Origin: Curtobacterium sp. SGAir0471
Lineage (GTDB): Bacteria > Actinomycetota > Actinomycetes > Actinomycetales > Microbacteriaceae
Direction of reading: 5' to 3'
DNA: 64,000 bases
Assembly: GCF_005490985.1 (NCBI RefSeq)
Contig: NZ_CP027869.1
Span: forward strand, 2,480,001 to 2,544,000
Below the pieces are notes generated by a model that did not search any database, was not told the origin of the DNA, and saw only the letters and a program-made list of their open reading frames with translations. The position numbers were made by a program, and so were the translations under genes. Shown in pieces: positions 33,273 to 42,040 of this stretch. Position 1 is the first letter of the stretch. Every line of letters begins with the position of its first letter.

Positions 33273-34520
33273 ATGCGGTCGACGGCGAGCGAGATCAACT
33301 GGTCCGGCACGGTCACGTACTCGGCCGAGCGGGTGGAACGGCCGCGGACGCTGGAGGAAGCCGCGGAGATCGTCGCGCGGTCCCGCCGGGTACACGGCCT
33401 CGGCACCCGGCACTCGTTCAACGACGTCGCGGACGCCCGCGGGGTGCTGCTCGACCTGACCGGGCTCCCCACCGACCTGGTCGTGGACACCGCCGCCGGC
33501 ACGGCCTCGATGAGCGCCGGCACCCGGTACGGCATCGTCGCCCCGGACCTCGACGCCGCCGGGGTCGCCCTGCACAACACCGGCTCGTTGCCGCACATCT
33601 CGCTCGGCGGCGCGATCGCCACCGGCACGCACGGCTCCGGCACGACGCTCGGGTCGCTGAGCACCGCCGTCCGGTCCTTCGAGCTCCTCGGCGCGGACGG
33701 CTCCGTGCGCACCGTCCGCCGCGGCGACGACGACTTCGACGGGGCCGTGCTGCACCTCGGGCTGCTCGGCATCGTCACGCGCGTCGAGGTGGACGTCGAA
33801 CCGCGCTACCGGATGCGCCAGGACACCTACGGGCGGATCCCCTGGGACCGGTTCCTCGCGCACGTGGCCGACGTGCACGCGGCCGCCTACTCGGTGTGCT
33901 CGTACACCGTGTTCGGGGACGAGATCAGCGAGGTGCTGCTGAAGTCCCGCGTGCCGGAGGGCGCCGACGACGTCGACGTCCCGGAGGCACTGCTCGGCGC
34001 ACCGAGGCTGCCTGCACGCCCGGCGGACGGGCACGTCACCCCCCGGGACGGCACGGTCGGACCGTGGTGGGACCGGCTGCCGCACTTCCCCATCGACGCC
34101 GTGCCGAGCGTCGGGTCCGAGGTGCAGAGCGAGCACTTCGTCCCGCTCCGACACGCGGCCGCGGCGCTCGACGCCCTCCGCGGACTGGCCGACCGGATCC
34201 AGCCGCACCTGCACGTCTGCGAACTCCGGACGATGGCCGCCGACCCGTTCTGGTTGAGCCCGACGCAGGGCGAGGACGTGCTCTGCATCGCGTTCACCTG
34301 GCGGAAGCACCCCGAGGCCGTGGCGGCGCTGCTGCCGGACCTCGAGGCACGCCTCGCGCCGTTCGACGGGCGACCGCACTGGGGCAAGACGAGCTCGCTC
34401 GACACCGGTGCGATCGAGGCGCTCTGGCCACGACTGGCCGACTTCCGGCGGCTGGTGGCGGCGGGCGACCCGGAGCGGGTGTTCGCGTCCGCGTTCGGTG
34501 AGCGGGTGCTGCGGACCTGA
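33273..34520 (+). CDS. Alditol oxidase-like FAD-binding oxidoreductase
   Basis: 415 residues, VAO/PCMH flavoprotein. VHGLGTRHSFNDVADA is the alditol oxidase FAD-loop with the His expected to carry flavin covalently; LPHISLGGAIATGTHGSG is the pyrophosphate region. Active-site equivalents of Streptomyces AldO are visible in the C-terminal half: Glu and Arg in VCELRTM, His in FTWRKHP and Lys in PHWGKTSS. It likely oxidises xylitol, sorbitol or a related sugar alcohol or lactone with release of hydrogen peroxide. Stand-alone gene. Confidence 0.9.
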   Translation: MRSTASEINWSGTVTYSAERVERPRTLEEAAEIVARSRRVHGLGTRHSFNDVADARGVLLDLTGLPTDLVVDTAAGTASMSAGTRYGIVAPDLDAAGVALHNTGSLPHISLGGAIATGTHGSGTTLGSLSTAVRSFELLGADGSVRTVRRGDDDFDGAVLHLGLLGIVTRVEVDVEPRYRMRQDTYGRIPWDRFLAHVADVHAAAYSVCSYTVFGDEISEVLLKSRVPEGADDVDVPEALLGAPRLPARPADGHVTPRDGTVGPWWDRLPHFPIDAVPSVGSEVQSEHFVPLRHAAAALDALRGLADRIQPHLHVCELRTMAADPFWLSPTQGEDVLCIAFTWRKHPEAVAALLPDLEARLAPFDGRPHWGKTSSLDTGAIEALWPRLADFRRLVAAGDPERVFASAFGERVLRT

Positions 34521-34545
34521 GCCGCGCCTCCAGACAGGGCGCCCG

Positions 34546-35037
34546 TCACCCGACGGGCGTGACCGTCCGCGTCTCGCCGTCCCAGTGGCGGACACCGCCG
34601 ACCGTGAGTGTCTCCGGCAGCGGGGTCGCGCGCAACGCGGCCACGGCGGCGGGCAGGTCCTCGTCACGCACCCGACGGGCGAAGGTGACGTGCGGCGACC
34701 AGGCACCGGGCAGCGAGGTCTCGACGGCGTCCGGCGCGAGCCGGTGCACCGAAGCGTGGAACGCCGACAGCACCGGGTCCACGACGACGGCCCGGACGAG
34801 CACGGACCGCCCTGCGCCGGCCGGGAAGAGCAGGAGCCCGCCGAGCCGGAGCGTCGTCGGCACGGGGGCGTCGAAGCGGTCCGGGACCGGCAAGGCGTCG
34901 CCGGCGGCCAGGGTGACGTGCGGGTCGTTCGTCCCCGACCGCCCGAGGCTCGGCAGGTCGGCTGCCGTCAGGGCGTCCCACGCCGCGCGCACGGCCGCGT
35001 CGGAGTCGGGGTCGAGGACGAGTTCGATGCTGCGCAC
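34546..35037 (-). CDS. 2'-5' RNA ligase / 2H phosphoesterase family protein
   Basis: 163 residues with the two signature H-x-T motifs of the 2H superfamily: NDPHVTLAAGD near residue 40 and WSPHVTFARRV near residue 125, spaced as in LigT-like proteins. Members hydrolyse or ligate 2'-5' or cyclic phosphodiester bonds in RNA or nucleotides; the cellular substrate is unknown. GTG start inferred from the first beta strand RSIELVLDPD. Convergent with the flavoenzyme gene and divergent from metQ. Confidence 0.88.
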   Translation of the reverse strand: MRSIELVLDPDSDAAVRAAWDALTAADLPSLGRSGTNDPHVTLAAGDALPVPDRFDAPVPTTLRLGGLLLFPAGAGRSVLVRAVVVDPVLSAFHASVHRLAPDAVETSLPGAWSPHVTFARRVRDEDLPAAVAALRATPLPETLTVGGVRHWDGETRTVTPVG

Positions 35038-35276
35038 ACCCCGAGTCAACCAACGCCCCGCTGCGTCCGGCACTCGCCCCGCACCGCCTGTGGAGAACCC
35101 GGCGGGATGTAACACGGCGGAACGCGTCGTGCGTGTCGTGCCGCAGACAGCCACACTCGGAACCTGGCCGCGCATCCCGCGGCTCCCCACCGCACCGCCC
35201 GTGCACGCCGCCGTCCGGGCCCGCCACGCCCGGCACCGCCGCATCCGTCCGGGCACGTCCCCCACGAGGAGCACCC

Positions 35277-36227
35277 ATGTCCGCAGCACCCGTCCTGCCC
35301 CAGAAGCCGAAGGGCAAGCGCCCCGTCGGCTGGATCATCGCTGCCGCGGTCGTCGTCATCGCGATCGTGGTCGCCGTCGTGGTGGCGGCCGTCCGCTCCG
35401 GCGGGTCGGACGACGCTGCCTCCGGTGGCGGCTCCGGCAAAACCGTGACCATCGGTGTCGCCGACAAGTCGCTCGGCTACTGGAACACCTACACGAAGCT
35501 CGCGAAGGAGCGACTCGGCGTGACGGTGGAGCTCACGAACTTCTCGGACTACTCGCTGCCGAACCCCGCGCTCAAGGACGGCCAGCTGGACATCAACCAG
35601 TTCCAGCACATCCAGTACCTGGCGGACTACAACGTCACCTCGAACGACGACCTGCAGCCGATCGGTTCGACCGCCGTCTACCCGCTGCCGCTCTACGCGA
35701 CGGACTACACGAAGACCAGCGAGCTGCCGCAGGACGCCAAGATCGCGATCCCGAACGACTCGATCAACCAGGCGCGGGCGCTCCTCATCCTGCAGTCCGC
35801 GAAGCTCCTCGTGCTCAAGGACGGCGGGTCCGCGTTCTCGACGACGACCGACATCACCTCGTCGAAGGTCGACGTCCAGCCGCTCGACGCATCGCAGACC
35901 GCGAACGCCCTGCAGCAGGGCTCGGTCGCCGCGGCCGTCGTGAACAACAACTTCGCCACCGCCGCGAAGCTCCCGACCAGCGACATCATCTTCCAGGACG
36001 ACCCGGCCAGCGCGAGCGCAGCCCCCTACGTGAACGTCTTCGCCGTGCGCGACGCCGACAAGGACAACGAGACGTACCTGGACCTCGCGAAGCTCTTCCA
36101 GGACGACGCCGTGCAGCAGGCGTTCAAGAAGGACCTGCCCGAGGCCGTCGCCCGTGACGAGAGCGCCACGAAGCTCCAGGACGAGCTCGCGAAGGTCGAG
36201 CAGGACGCGAAGGCGGCCAAGCAGTAG
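35277..36227 (+). CDS. metQ: Methionine ABC transporter substrate-binding protein
   Basis: 316 residues, NlpA/MetQ family. Unlike classical MetQ it is not a lipoprotein: a basic stub (KPKGKRPVG) leads into one hydrophobic helix, WIIAAAVVVIAIVVAVVVAA, followed by a Gly/Ser linker and the binding domain (VTIGVADKSLGYWNTYTKLA, DGQLDINQFQHIQYL, YPLPLYATDYTKTSELPQDA, AIPNDSINQARALLILQSAK). It captures D/L-methionine outside the membrane for MetNI. ATG has CGAGGAG upstream. The stop codon overlaps the metN GTG by one base. Confidence 0.93.
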   Translation: MSAAPVLPQKPKGKRPVGWIIAAAVVVIAIVVAVVVAAVRSGGSDDAASGGGSGKTVTIGVADKSLGYWNTYTKLAKERLGVTVELTNFSDYSLPNPALKDGQLDINQFQHIQYLADYNVTSNDDLQPIGSTAVYPLPLYATDYTKTSELPQDAKIAIPNDSINQARALLILQSAKLLVLKDGGSAFSTTTDITSSKVDVQPLDASQTANALQQGSVAAAVVNNNFATAAKLPTSDIIFQDDPASASAAPYVNVFAVRDADKDNETYLDLAKLFQDDAVQQAFKKDLPEAVARDESATKLQDELAKVEQDAKAAKQ

Positions 36228-37267
36228 TGCCCGCCCTCGTCGAACTCCGCGGCGTCTCGAAGCACTACCGCCGCGCCGACACCGGCGAGACCGTGGTGGC
36301 CGTCGAGGACGTCTCCCTGGACGTGCACCAGGGAGAGGTCCTCGGCGTCATCGGGTACTCCGGTGCCGGCAAGTCCACCCTGGTCCGCCTCGTGAACGCC
36401 CTCGAGCTGCCCTCGTCCGGCACGGTCACCGTCGGTGGCAGGGAACTCACCGCCATCCCCGAGAAGGAACGCCGCCTGGCGCGTCGGAAGATCGGCATGA
36501 TCTTCCAGCAGTTCAACCTGTTCCGCTCGCGGACCATCGCCGGGAACGTCGCCTACCCGCTCAAGGTCGCGGGCGTCGCCAAGGACGAACGCGACCGCCG
36601 CGTCGCCGAGCTCCTCGACTTCGTCGGGCTGCTCGAGCGCGCGCACGCGTACCCGGAGCAGCTGTCCGGCGGGCAGAAGCAGCGCGTCGGCATCGCCCGC
36701 GCCCTCGCCTCGAACCCCGAGCTGCTGCTCGCCGACGAGGCCACGAGCGCCCTCGACCCGGACACCACCTCCGAGGTCCTCGCGCTCCTCCGCCGGGTCA
36801 ACCGGGAGCTCGGCGTCACCATCGTCGTCATCACGCACGAGATGGACGCGGTCCGGCAGATCGCCGACCGCGTCGCCGTCATGGAGAACGGCCGCGTGGT
36901 CGAGGTCGGGGACGTCTACGACGTGTTCGCCTCGCCGCAGACGGGCGCCGCCCAGCGCTTCGTACGCACCGCCCTGCACGACCGTCCGTCCGCCGAGCAG
37001 CTCGCCCGGCTGCGCGAGCACCACCGCGGCCGGCTGGTCACCGTGCAGATCACCGACGAGGTCGGCCTGCAGAACCGGATCGACGCCGCCTTCCGCACGG
37101 CTGGCGTGTCCGCCGAGCTCGTGTTCGGCGGCGTCGGCGAGATCCGCGAACGCCGCATCGGATCACTCACCTACGAACTGACCGCGGAGGACCCCACCGC
37201 CGTCGACCGGGCGCTCGGTGCGCTGCGCGACGGTCGAATCACCGTCGACGAGGAGGTCGCAGAATGA
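36227..37267 (+). CDS. metN: Methionine ABC transporter ATP-binding protein
   Basis: 346-residue ATPase of the MetNIQ importer. GYSGAGKSTLVRLVNALE (Walker A), IFQQFNLFRSRTIAGNVAYP (Q-loop), EQLSGGQKQRVGIARALASN (signature), ELLLADEATSALDPDTTSEV (Walker B and D-loop) and VVITHEMDAV (switch His) are intact. The last ~80 residues form the NIL/ACT-like domain that senses intracellular methionine (LVTVQITDEVGLQNRIDAAF). GTG start overlaps the metQ stop (TAGTG). Confidence 0.97.
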   Translation: MPALVELRGVSKHYRRADTGETVVAVEDVSLDVHQGEVLGVIGYSGAGKSTLVRLVNALELPSSGTVTVGGRELTAIPEKERRLARRKIGMIFQQFNLFRSRTIAGNVAYPLKVAGVAKDERDRRVAELLDFVGLLERAHAYPEQLSGGQKQRVGIARALASNPELLLADEATSALDPDTTSEVLALLRRVNRELGVTIVVITHEMDAVRQIADRVAVMENGRVVEVGDVYDVFASPQTGAAQRFVRTALHDRPSAEQLARLREHHRGRLVTVQITDEVGLQNRIDAAFRTAGVSAELVFGGVGEIRERRIGSLTYELTAEDPTAVDRALGALRDGRITVDEEVAE

Positions 37268-37938
37268 ACGGGAACGGCTTCCAGAGCGTGATCGACACGT
37301 TCGACGTCTTCCTCGGCGCGATCCGCGACACCCTGGTCATGACGCTGGTCTCCCTGGTGTTCGCCGGCGTGATCGGACTGGCGCTCGGACTGGTCCTGTA
37401 CGCGACCCGTCCGGGCAACCTGCTCGGCAACCGGACGGTCTACACGATCGTCAACGTGCTCGTGAACATCGTGCGCCCGATCCCGTTCGTGATCTTCCTC
37501 GCCGCGATCGCGCCCCTGTCCCGCGTCGCGGTGCAGACCACGATCGGCGTCCCTGCGGTGACCTTCGCGATCTCGCTCGCGGCGTCGTTCGCGGTGTCCC
37601 GGATCGTCGAGCAGAACCTGCTCGCGGTCGACCCCGGCGTGGTCGAGGCGGCACGGGCATCGGGCGCGCACCCGGTGTCGATCCTGCTGACGGTCCTCAT
37701 CCCCGAGGGCGTCGGGCCGCTCATCCTCGGCTACACGTTCATCTTCGTGGGCATCGTCGACATGACGGCGCAGGGAGCCCTGATCGGCGGCGGTGGCCTC
37801 GGCGAGTACGCGATCGTGTACGGCTCGCAGCGGTACGACTGGTGGATCGTCTACGTGTCGGTCGCCGCGATCGTGGTGATCGTGCAGCTCGGGCAGTTCA
37901 TCGGCAACCGGCTCGCCAGGGCGACGCTGCGTCGCTGA
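37264..37938 (+). CDS. metI: Methionine ABC transporter permease
   Basis: 224 residues, five or six membrane helices (DTLVMTLVSLVFAGVIGLAL onward). The coupling loop EAARASGAHPVSILLTVLIP carries the conserved E-A-A-x3-G of binding-protein-dependent permeases, followed by ILGYTFIFVGIVDMTAQGAL and GGGGLGEYAIVYGSQRYDWW, typical of MetI. ATG overlaps the metN stop as ATGA. Last gene of metQNI; a perfect 48-bp palindrome lies 29 bp downstream. Confidence 0.97.
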   Translation: MNGNGFQSVIDTFDVFLGAIRDTLVMTLVSLVFAGVIGLALGLVLYATRPGNLLGNRTVYTIVNVLVNIVRPIPFVIFLAAIAPLSRVAVQTTIGVPAVTFAISLAASFAVSRIVEQNLLAVDPGVVEAARASGAHPVSILLTVLIPEGVGPLILGYTFIFVGIVDMTAQGALIGGGGLGEYAIVYGSQRYDWWIVYVSVAAIVVIVQLGQFIGNRLARATLRR

Positions 37939-37967
37939 GCTGACCACTGGTCGCCGAGGCGGCCACG

Positions 37968-38015
37968 GACGGACGGGAGGCGCGGTGCCAGCTGGCACCG
38001 CGCCTCCCGTCCGTC
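37968..38015 (+). terminator. Perfect 48-bp palindrome, repeat copy C
   Basis: A loop-less perfect palindrome centred on CAGCTG, whose arms begin GACGGACGGGAGGCGCGG. Same family as copies at 984, 7471 and 59454. It follows metI by 29 bases and faces the convergent nuclease-family gene, so it is a likely bidirectional terminator. Confidence 0.65.
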
Positions 38016-38081
38016 GCCCGGTCGCGTCCCGTCCTCTGGCGCCGTCCCGCCGTCGGCTCCGGTCGCGCCGGGGCGGCTCCA

Positions 38082-38204
38082 GTCGCACGACGTGCCGCTC
38101 ATGATCACTCGGGACGGCATGTCGTGCGACCAGGACGGTCGGCCGACGGCATGGCGTGCGACCAGGACGGTCGGTCGACGGTGGGTCCTGCGACCAGGAC
38201 CCGG
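38082..38204. repeat. Tandem 32-bp repeats with an inverted arm
   Basis: Two near-identical 32-bp units (38116-38147, 38148-38179) with the core TGCGACCAGGACGGTCGG, plus a partial third to 38204. Upstream, GTCGCACGACGTGCC (38082-38096) is the inverted complement of the first unit's start with one mismatch, allowing a large hairpin. Lies in the 37939-38229 gap; no coding signal. Confidence 0.55.
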
Positions 38205-38229
38205 GGCGCGGCCGCCGCGCACGCCACCG

Positions 38230-39009
38230 TCAGGCGGCGGGGGCCTCGGGGACCTCCACGGCGGCGGTCGCGACGCCGGGGTGCTCGTAGTGCGCCCGGA
38301 CCAGGATCGGCCGGTGGTCGGAGATGCCCGCTGGCAGGGTCTCGACGCCGGCGATGTGCAGTCCGACGCTCGTCGCGAAGTCGAAGTGGCCCGTGAACTT
38401 GCGGTAGCGCAGGTAGGTCGGCTGGTCGGAGAGCGACAGCGCGAAGCCGTGCTCCTCGATCTTGCGGCGCAGGTTCGTCTGGAACCAGGGGTAGTTGAAG
38501 TCGCCGACCATGATCGCCGGGGCCTCGTCGGACAGGTCGCGCACGAACTGGTGCGCAGCCTCGATCTGCTTGCGCCGGAGCGAGTTCGTGGCCGTCAGCG
38601 GCGAGGCGTGGAACGACGCCACGATCACCTCGGTGTCGGCCTCGGTGTCGCGGAGCCGCATCGCGATGAGCCGCTCGTGCGCGGGCGCGAGCACCCGGTC
38701 GTGCAGGGACTTCTGCAACGAGTGGATGCTGAAGTCCTGCACCTCGAACCGGTCGTCGCGCTTGTAGATCGCGAGCCCGAGGCGGTTGGCCTTCGTCGAC
38801 GCGGCGAGGGAGAGCCCGGCGACCTTCGACGCGAGGTCGTTGCTGTCGCACTCCTGCACGCAGACGACGTCCGCCTGCGACGCCTCGGCCAGGGCGGCGA
38901 GTTCGCCGTTGGCGGTGTGCTCGCGGAGGTTGTAGCTGACGACGCGCAGCTCGGTGGGCTGCACGGCGGTGTCGCCTGCGATCGTCCCCTGCTGCTGTGG
39001 CCCGGCCAT
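38230..39009 (-). CDS. Endonuclease/exonuclease/phosphatase family protein
   Basis: 259 residues of the DNase I-like metal-dependent fold. RVVSYNLREHTANGEL (N of the first motif), DVVCVQECDSNDLA (metal Glu in Q-E), VASFHASPLTATNSLRRKQI, IMVGDFNYPW (G-D-F-N) and GISDHRPILVRAHYE (S-D-H) are the complete catalytic set. No signal peptide, so intracellular. Targets in this family range from DNA to phosphoinositides; none can be chosen. ATG at 39009 has GGAAGG upstream. Confidence 0.92.
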   Translation of the reverse strand: MAGPQQQGTIAGDTAVQPTELRVVSYNLREHTANGELAALAEASQADVVCVQECDSNDLASKVAGLSLAASTKANRLGLAIYKRDDRFEVQDFSIHSLQKSLHDRVLAPAHERLIAMRLRDTEADTEVIVASFHASPLTATNSLRRKQIEAAHQFVRDLSDEAPAIMVGDFNYPWFQTNLRRKIEEHGFALSLSDQPTYLRYRKFTGHFDFATSVGLHIAGVETLPAGISDHRPILVRAHYEHPGVATAAVEVPEAPAA

Positions 39010-39170
39010 GCTGCCTTCCGTCCTGGGTGTCTCGGTCACCCTGCCGCGGCAACCGTACTCGGCTGTCGCGGACAGTTGCTGTGACCGTAGCGCACCCCGG
39101 GTTTCGAGCGTGTGACCGTGTCGCGAACGGACAGCGGTCGGCGCGCCGCCGTCCGCACCCGCCGCGCCGG

Positions 39171-40583
39171 TCAGCGCGCCGCAGCCCGCACCCGCCGCGC
39201 CGGGCGCACCGTGTCCCCCGCGGTCCGGCTCATCAGGACGCCCTCGACGCACGCCACCACGAGGAGCACCGCGATCACCCAGAACGCCACGTCGTAGGGC
39301 CCGGTCCCGCCGAGCCCGGCCGCAGCCCGGATCGCCACCGCGGCCACCGCCACCCCGAAGCCCGCCGCGACCTGCTGCAGCGTGGACGAGAGCGTGTTCG
39401 CCGGGGTCATGTCCGCCTGCTCGACGTCCGCGAAGGCGATCGTGTTGTACGCCGTGAAGCCGACCGAGCGCGCGGCGCCGCTCACCACGAGCAGCACGGC
39501 GAGCAGCCAGAACGGGGTGTCCTCGGTGAGGAACACCATCGCGACCACGCTCAGCGCCGCGATCGCACTCGACACGACGATCACCGGCCGGTAGCCGAAC
39601 CAGCGGAGGAACGGCGTCGTCATCGGCTTGATGCCGAGGTTGCCGACGAACACCCACAGAACCGCGGACCCGGCGAGCACCGCGCTCCAGCCCCAGGCGT
39701 CCTGGAACAGCAGCGGCAGCACGAACGGCACGGCCGACACGGCGAGCCGGAACAGGCTGCCACCGGCGTGCGAGACGCGGAAGGTCTCGAGCCGGAACGA
39801 GCCGAGTCCCATGATCGGGTGCGGTGCCCGGCGGAAGTGCCGCACGGCCAGCCAGCAGCACACCGCGCCGACGACACCGGACACGACGACCGCGACCAGG
39901 GGGATCTCGTCGAGCGCGAGCAGCGAGGCCATCACCACGAGCGACCCGAGCCCCAGGCACGCGAGCAGCGACCCTCGCCAGTCGAACGGGACGCGTTCGG
40001 ACGCGCGCTCCTGGGGCACGAGCACCAGCGCGGCGACGAAGGCGCTGATCCCGAGCGGGATGTTCACGAGGAAGATCCAGTGCCAGCTGAGGGTGTCGAC
40101 GAGCACCCCGCCGACGAAGGGCGCGATGATCGGCGCGGCGAGTGCGGGCCAGGTGAGGATGGCGATGGCCGTGACGAGCTGCTCGCGCCCCGCGCTGCGC
40201 AGGACGACCAGACGCCCGACGGGCACCATCAGCGCCCCGCCGAGGCCCTGCAGGATCCGCCAGGCCGTGAGCTCGACGAGCCCGGTCGACGCGGCGCAGA
40301 GTGCGGACGCCACGGTGAACAGTGCGATCGCCCCGGCGAACACCGTACGCGACCCGACCCGGTCGGTGAGCCAGCCGCTGACCGGGATGAACACGGCGAG
40401 CGTGACGAGGTAGGCGGTGATCGCCACGCCGATCGCGGCGGAGTCGACGCCGAGGTCGCGCCCCATCGCCGGGGCGGCGGTCGCCAGGATCGTGCCGTCC
40501 AGGAGCTCCATGAAGAAGGTGCCCGCGACGAGCACGGCCACCGCCGTGCTGCCCCGTCGTCGTGTCGTCGTCATCGTCATCAT
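39171..40583 (-). CDS. DHA2-family MFS transporter
   Basis: 470 residues, 13-14 hydrophobic helices. FFMELLDGTILATAAPAMGR is the DHA2 helix 1 motif, SGWLTDRVGSRTVFAGA motif A, ILQGLGGALMVPVGRLVVLR and PIIAPFVGGVLVDTLSWHW motif C. Several ATGs cluster at the start (40583, 40580, 40574). Divergent from the aminosugar-acid operon across 224 bp that holds the candidate IclR operator, so it might export or import an intermediate of that pathway, but drug-efflux annotation is equally consistent. Confidence 0.93.
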   Translation of the reverse strand: MMTMTTTRRRGSTAVAVLVAGTFFMELLDGTILATAAPAMGRDLGVDSAAIGVAITAYLVTLAVFIPVSGWLTDRVGSRTVFAGAIALFTVASALCAASTGLVELTAWRILQGLGGALMVPVGRLVVLRSAGREQLVTAIAILTWPALAAPIIAPFVGGVLVDTLSWHWIFLVNIPLGISAFVAALVLVPQERASERVPFDWRGSLLACLGLGSLVVMASLLALDEIPLVAVVVSGVVGAVCCWLAVRHFRRAPHPIMGLGSFRLETFRVSHAGGSLFRLAVSAVPFVLPLLFQDAWGWSAVLAGSAVLWVFVGNLGIKPMTTPFLRWFGYRPVIVVSSAIAALSVVAMVFLTEDTPFWLLAVLLVVSGAARSVGFTAYNTIAFADVEQADMTPANTLSSTLQQVAAGFGVAVAAVAIRAAAGLGGTGPYDVAFWVIAVLLVVACVEGVLMSRTAGDTVRPARRVRAAAR

Positions 40584-40706
40584 CTCAGTCGAATGCTATG
40601 CCCGCTCGGTTTCTGAGCCGCGCAGCCGGGAGCGCCCGGACGCCGCGCAGCGCACCGTCCCGGGATCCCGCGCATCGTCGGCCTCACCGACTCGCGACCA
40701 GCCGAC

Positions 40707-40727
40707 TGTTCTGCAGAGCAGAATGAG
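40707..40727 (+). promoter_or_regulatory. Candidate IclR operator, copy 1
   Basis: TGTTCTGCAGAGCAGAATGA contains the perfect inverted repeat TTCTGC-AGA-GCAGAA (40709-40723). A related 21-bp sequence with 17 identical positions occurs in front of ridA (46774-46794), at the other end of the same cluster. Located 80 bases before the deaminase ATG. Confidence 0.55.
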
Positions 40728-40807
40728 TCCGACGAGAACGTTGCCCTCAGGGACACGGCACCGGGAACGTTGCAGCAGGAGCGGACCGCACCAGCGCAGG
40801 AGGACCG

Positions 40808-42040
40808 ATGACGACGACCACCGCAGCAGGGCAGCCCGTCCGCACGCCCGGCACCGTCACGACGAAGGGCGCCGCCGACCCCGCCGCCCCGGTCGTCGGG
40901 CGCCACGTCCTCGACCACGCGCACTTGCCGGTGATGACGCTCCGCGAGTCCGCCCTCACCCACAACACCGCCGTCATGCAGTCCTACGTCGACCGCCACG
41001 GACTGCTCCTCGCCCCGCACATGAAGACGCACATGGCACCGGCCCTCGCCGAGCGCCAGGTCCGTGCGGGCGCCTGGGGCGTCACCGTCGCCTCCGTCCA
41101 GCAGGCGATGGTCGCCTGGGCGCACGGCGTGCACCGGATCCTCGTCGCCAACGAGGTCCTCGACCCCGCCGGTCTCGCCTGGCTCGCCTCGCGCCGCCAC
41201 GTCGACCCCGACGCCGACGTGCTCTGCAACGTCGACTCGGTCGCCGGTGTCGCGGCCGCGGCGAGCGCCGCCCGCTCCGTCGACGGCACCGTGCACGTCC
41301 TGGTGGAGGTCGGCTTCCCCGGCGGCCGCACGGGCGTCCGCTCGGCGGACGGGGCGCGCGAGGTCGCCGAGGCCGCGCACGACGCGGGCCTCGTGCTCCG
41401 TGGCGTGACCGGGTACGAGGGCGGCCTGCCCGACGTCGACACCGCCCGTGCATGGGTCGCCGGGGTGCTCGCGATCGCGGGCGACCTCCGCCGTCTCGTC
41501 GCCGGGCGCGCACTGCTCAGCATGGGCGGCAGCGCGTGGTTCGACGGGGTGGTCGACGCCGTGCAGGACCGGCCCGACGACGTCGACGTGCTCCTGCGGT
41601 CGGGCGCCTACCTCACCCACGACGACGGCTTCTACGCCCAGCGCACGCCGTTCGGCCGCCGCCCCGAGGAGGGCTCGCTCCGCCCGGCGATCGAGGTCTG
41701 GGGTCGCGTCACGTCGTGCCCGGAGCCGGGTCGCGCGCTGGTCGCGGTGGGCAAGCGCGACGTGTCGTTCGACGAGGGCCTGCCCGTCGTGCGCGGGATC
41801 CGGCCGGGAGGCACGGCAGGCGACCCGCAGGTCGTCCCACCACCCGGCGCGGTCACCGTCACCCGCCTGGACGACCAGCACTGCTACCTCGCCCTGGCCG
41901 ACGGGGCACCCGGGCTGACGCCCGGCGACGTCGTCGTGCTCGGCGTCTCCCACCCGTGCACGGTCTTCGACAAGTGGCGGCAGGTGCAGCTGCTCGCGGA
42001 CGACGACACCGTCACCGAGACGATCGCGACGTGGTTCTGA
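40808..42040 (+). CDS. Type III PLP amino-acid deaminase (D-glucosaminate dehydratase-like)
   Basis: 410 residues of the D-threonine aldolase / D-serine dehydratase (DSD1) fold: an alanine-racemase-like barrel with PLP Lys in LLAPHMKTHMAP, VHVLVEVGFPGGRTGVRS, GGLPDVDTARAW and a C-terminal beta domain with a candidate metal site (LGVSHPCTVFDKW). Family members deaminate D-hydroxy-amino acids; D-glucosaminate dehydratases belong to the same fold. Neighbours that phosphorylate and cleave 2-keto-3-deoxygluconate argue for D-glucosaminate as substrate. GGAGG precedes the ATG. Stop overlaps the IclR start (TGATG). Confidence 0.88.
   Translation: MTTTTAAGQPVRTPGTVTTKGAADPAAPVVGRHVLDHAHLPVMTLRESALTHNTAVMQSYVDRHGLLLAPHMKTHMAPALAERQVRAGAWGVTVASVQQAMVAWAHGVHRILVANEVLDPAGLAWLASRRHVDPDADVLCNVDSVAGVAAAASAARSVDGTVHVLVEVGFPGGRTGVRSADGAREVAEAAHDAGLVLRGVTGYEGGLPDVDTARAWVAGVLAIAGDLRRLVAGRALLSMGGSAWFDGVVDAVQDRPDDVDVLLRSGAYLTHDDGFYAQRTPFGRRPEEGSLRPAIEVWGRVTSCPEPGRALVAVGKRDVSFDEGLPVVRGIRPGGTAGDPQVVPPPGAVTVTRLDDQHCYLALADGAPGLTPGDVVVLGVSHPCTVFDKWRQVQLLADDDTVTETIATWF

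Noticed and set aside
35038..35276. SAM riboswitch or S-box before metQ
   Set aside because: No conserved S-box or SAM-II/IV core could be found by eye; only scattered GC stems.
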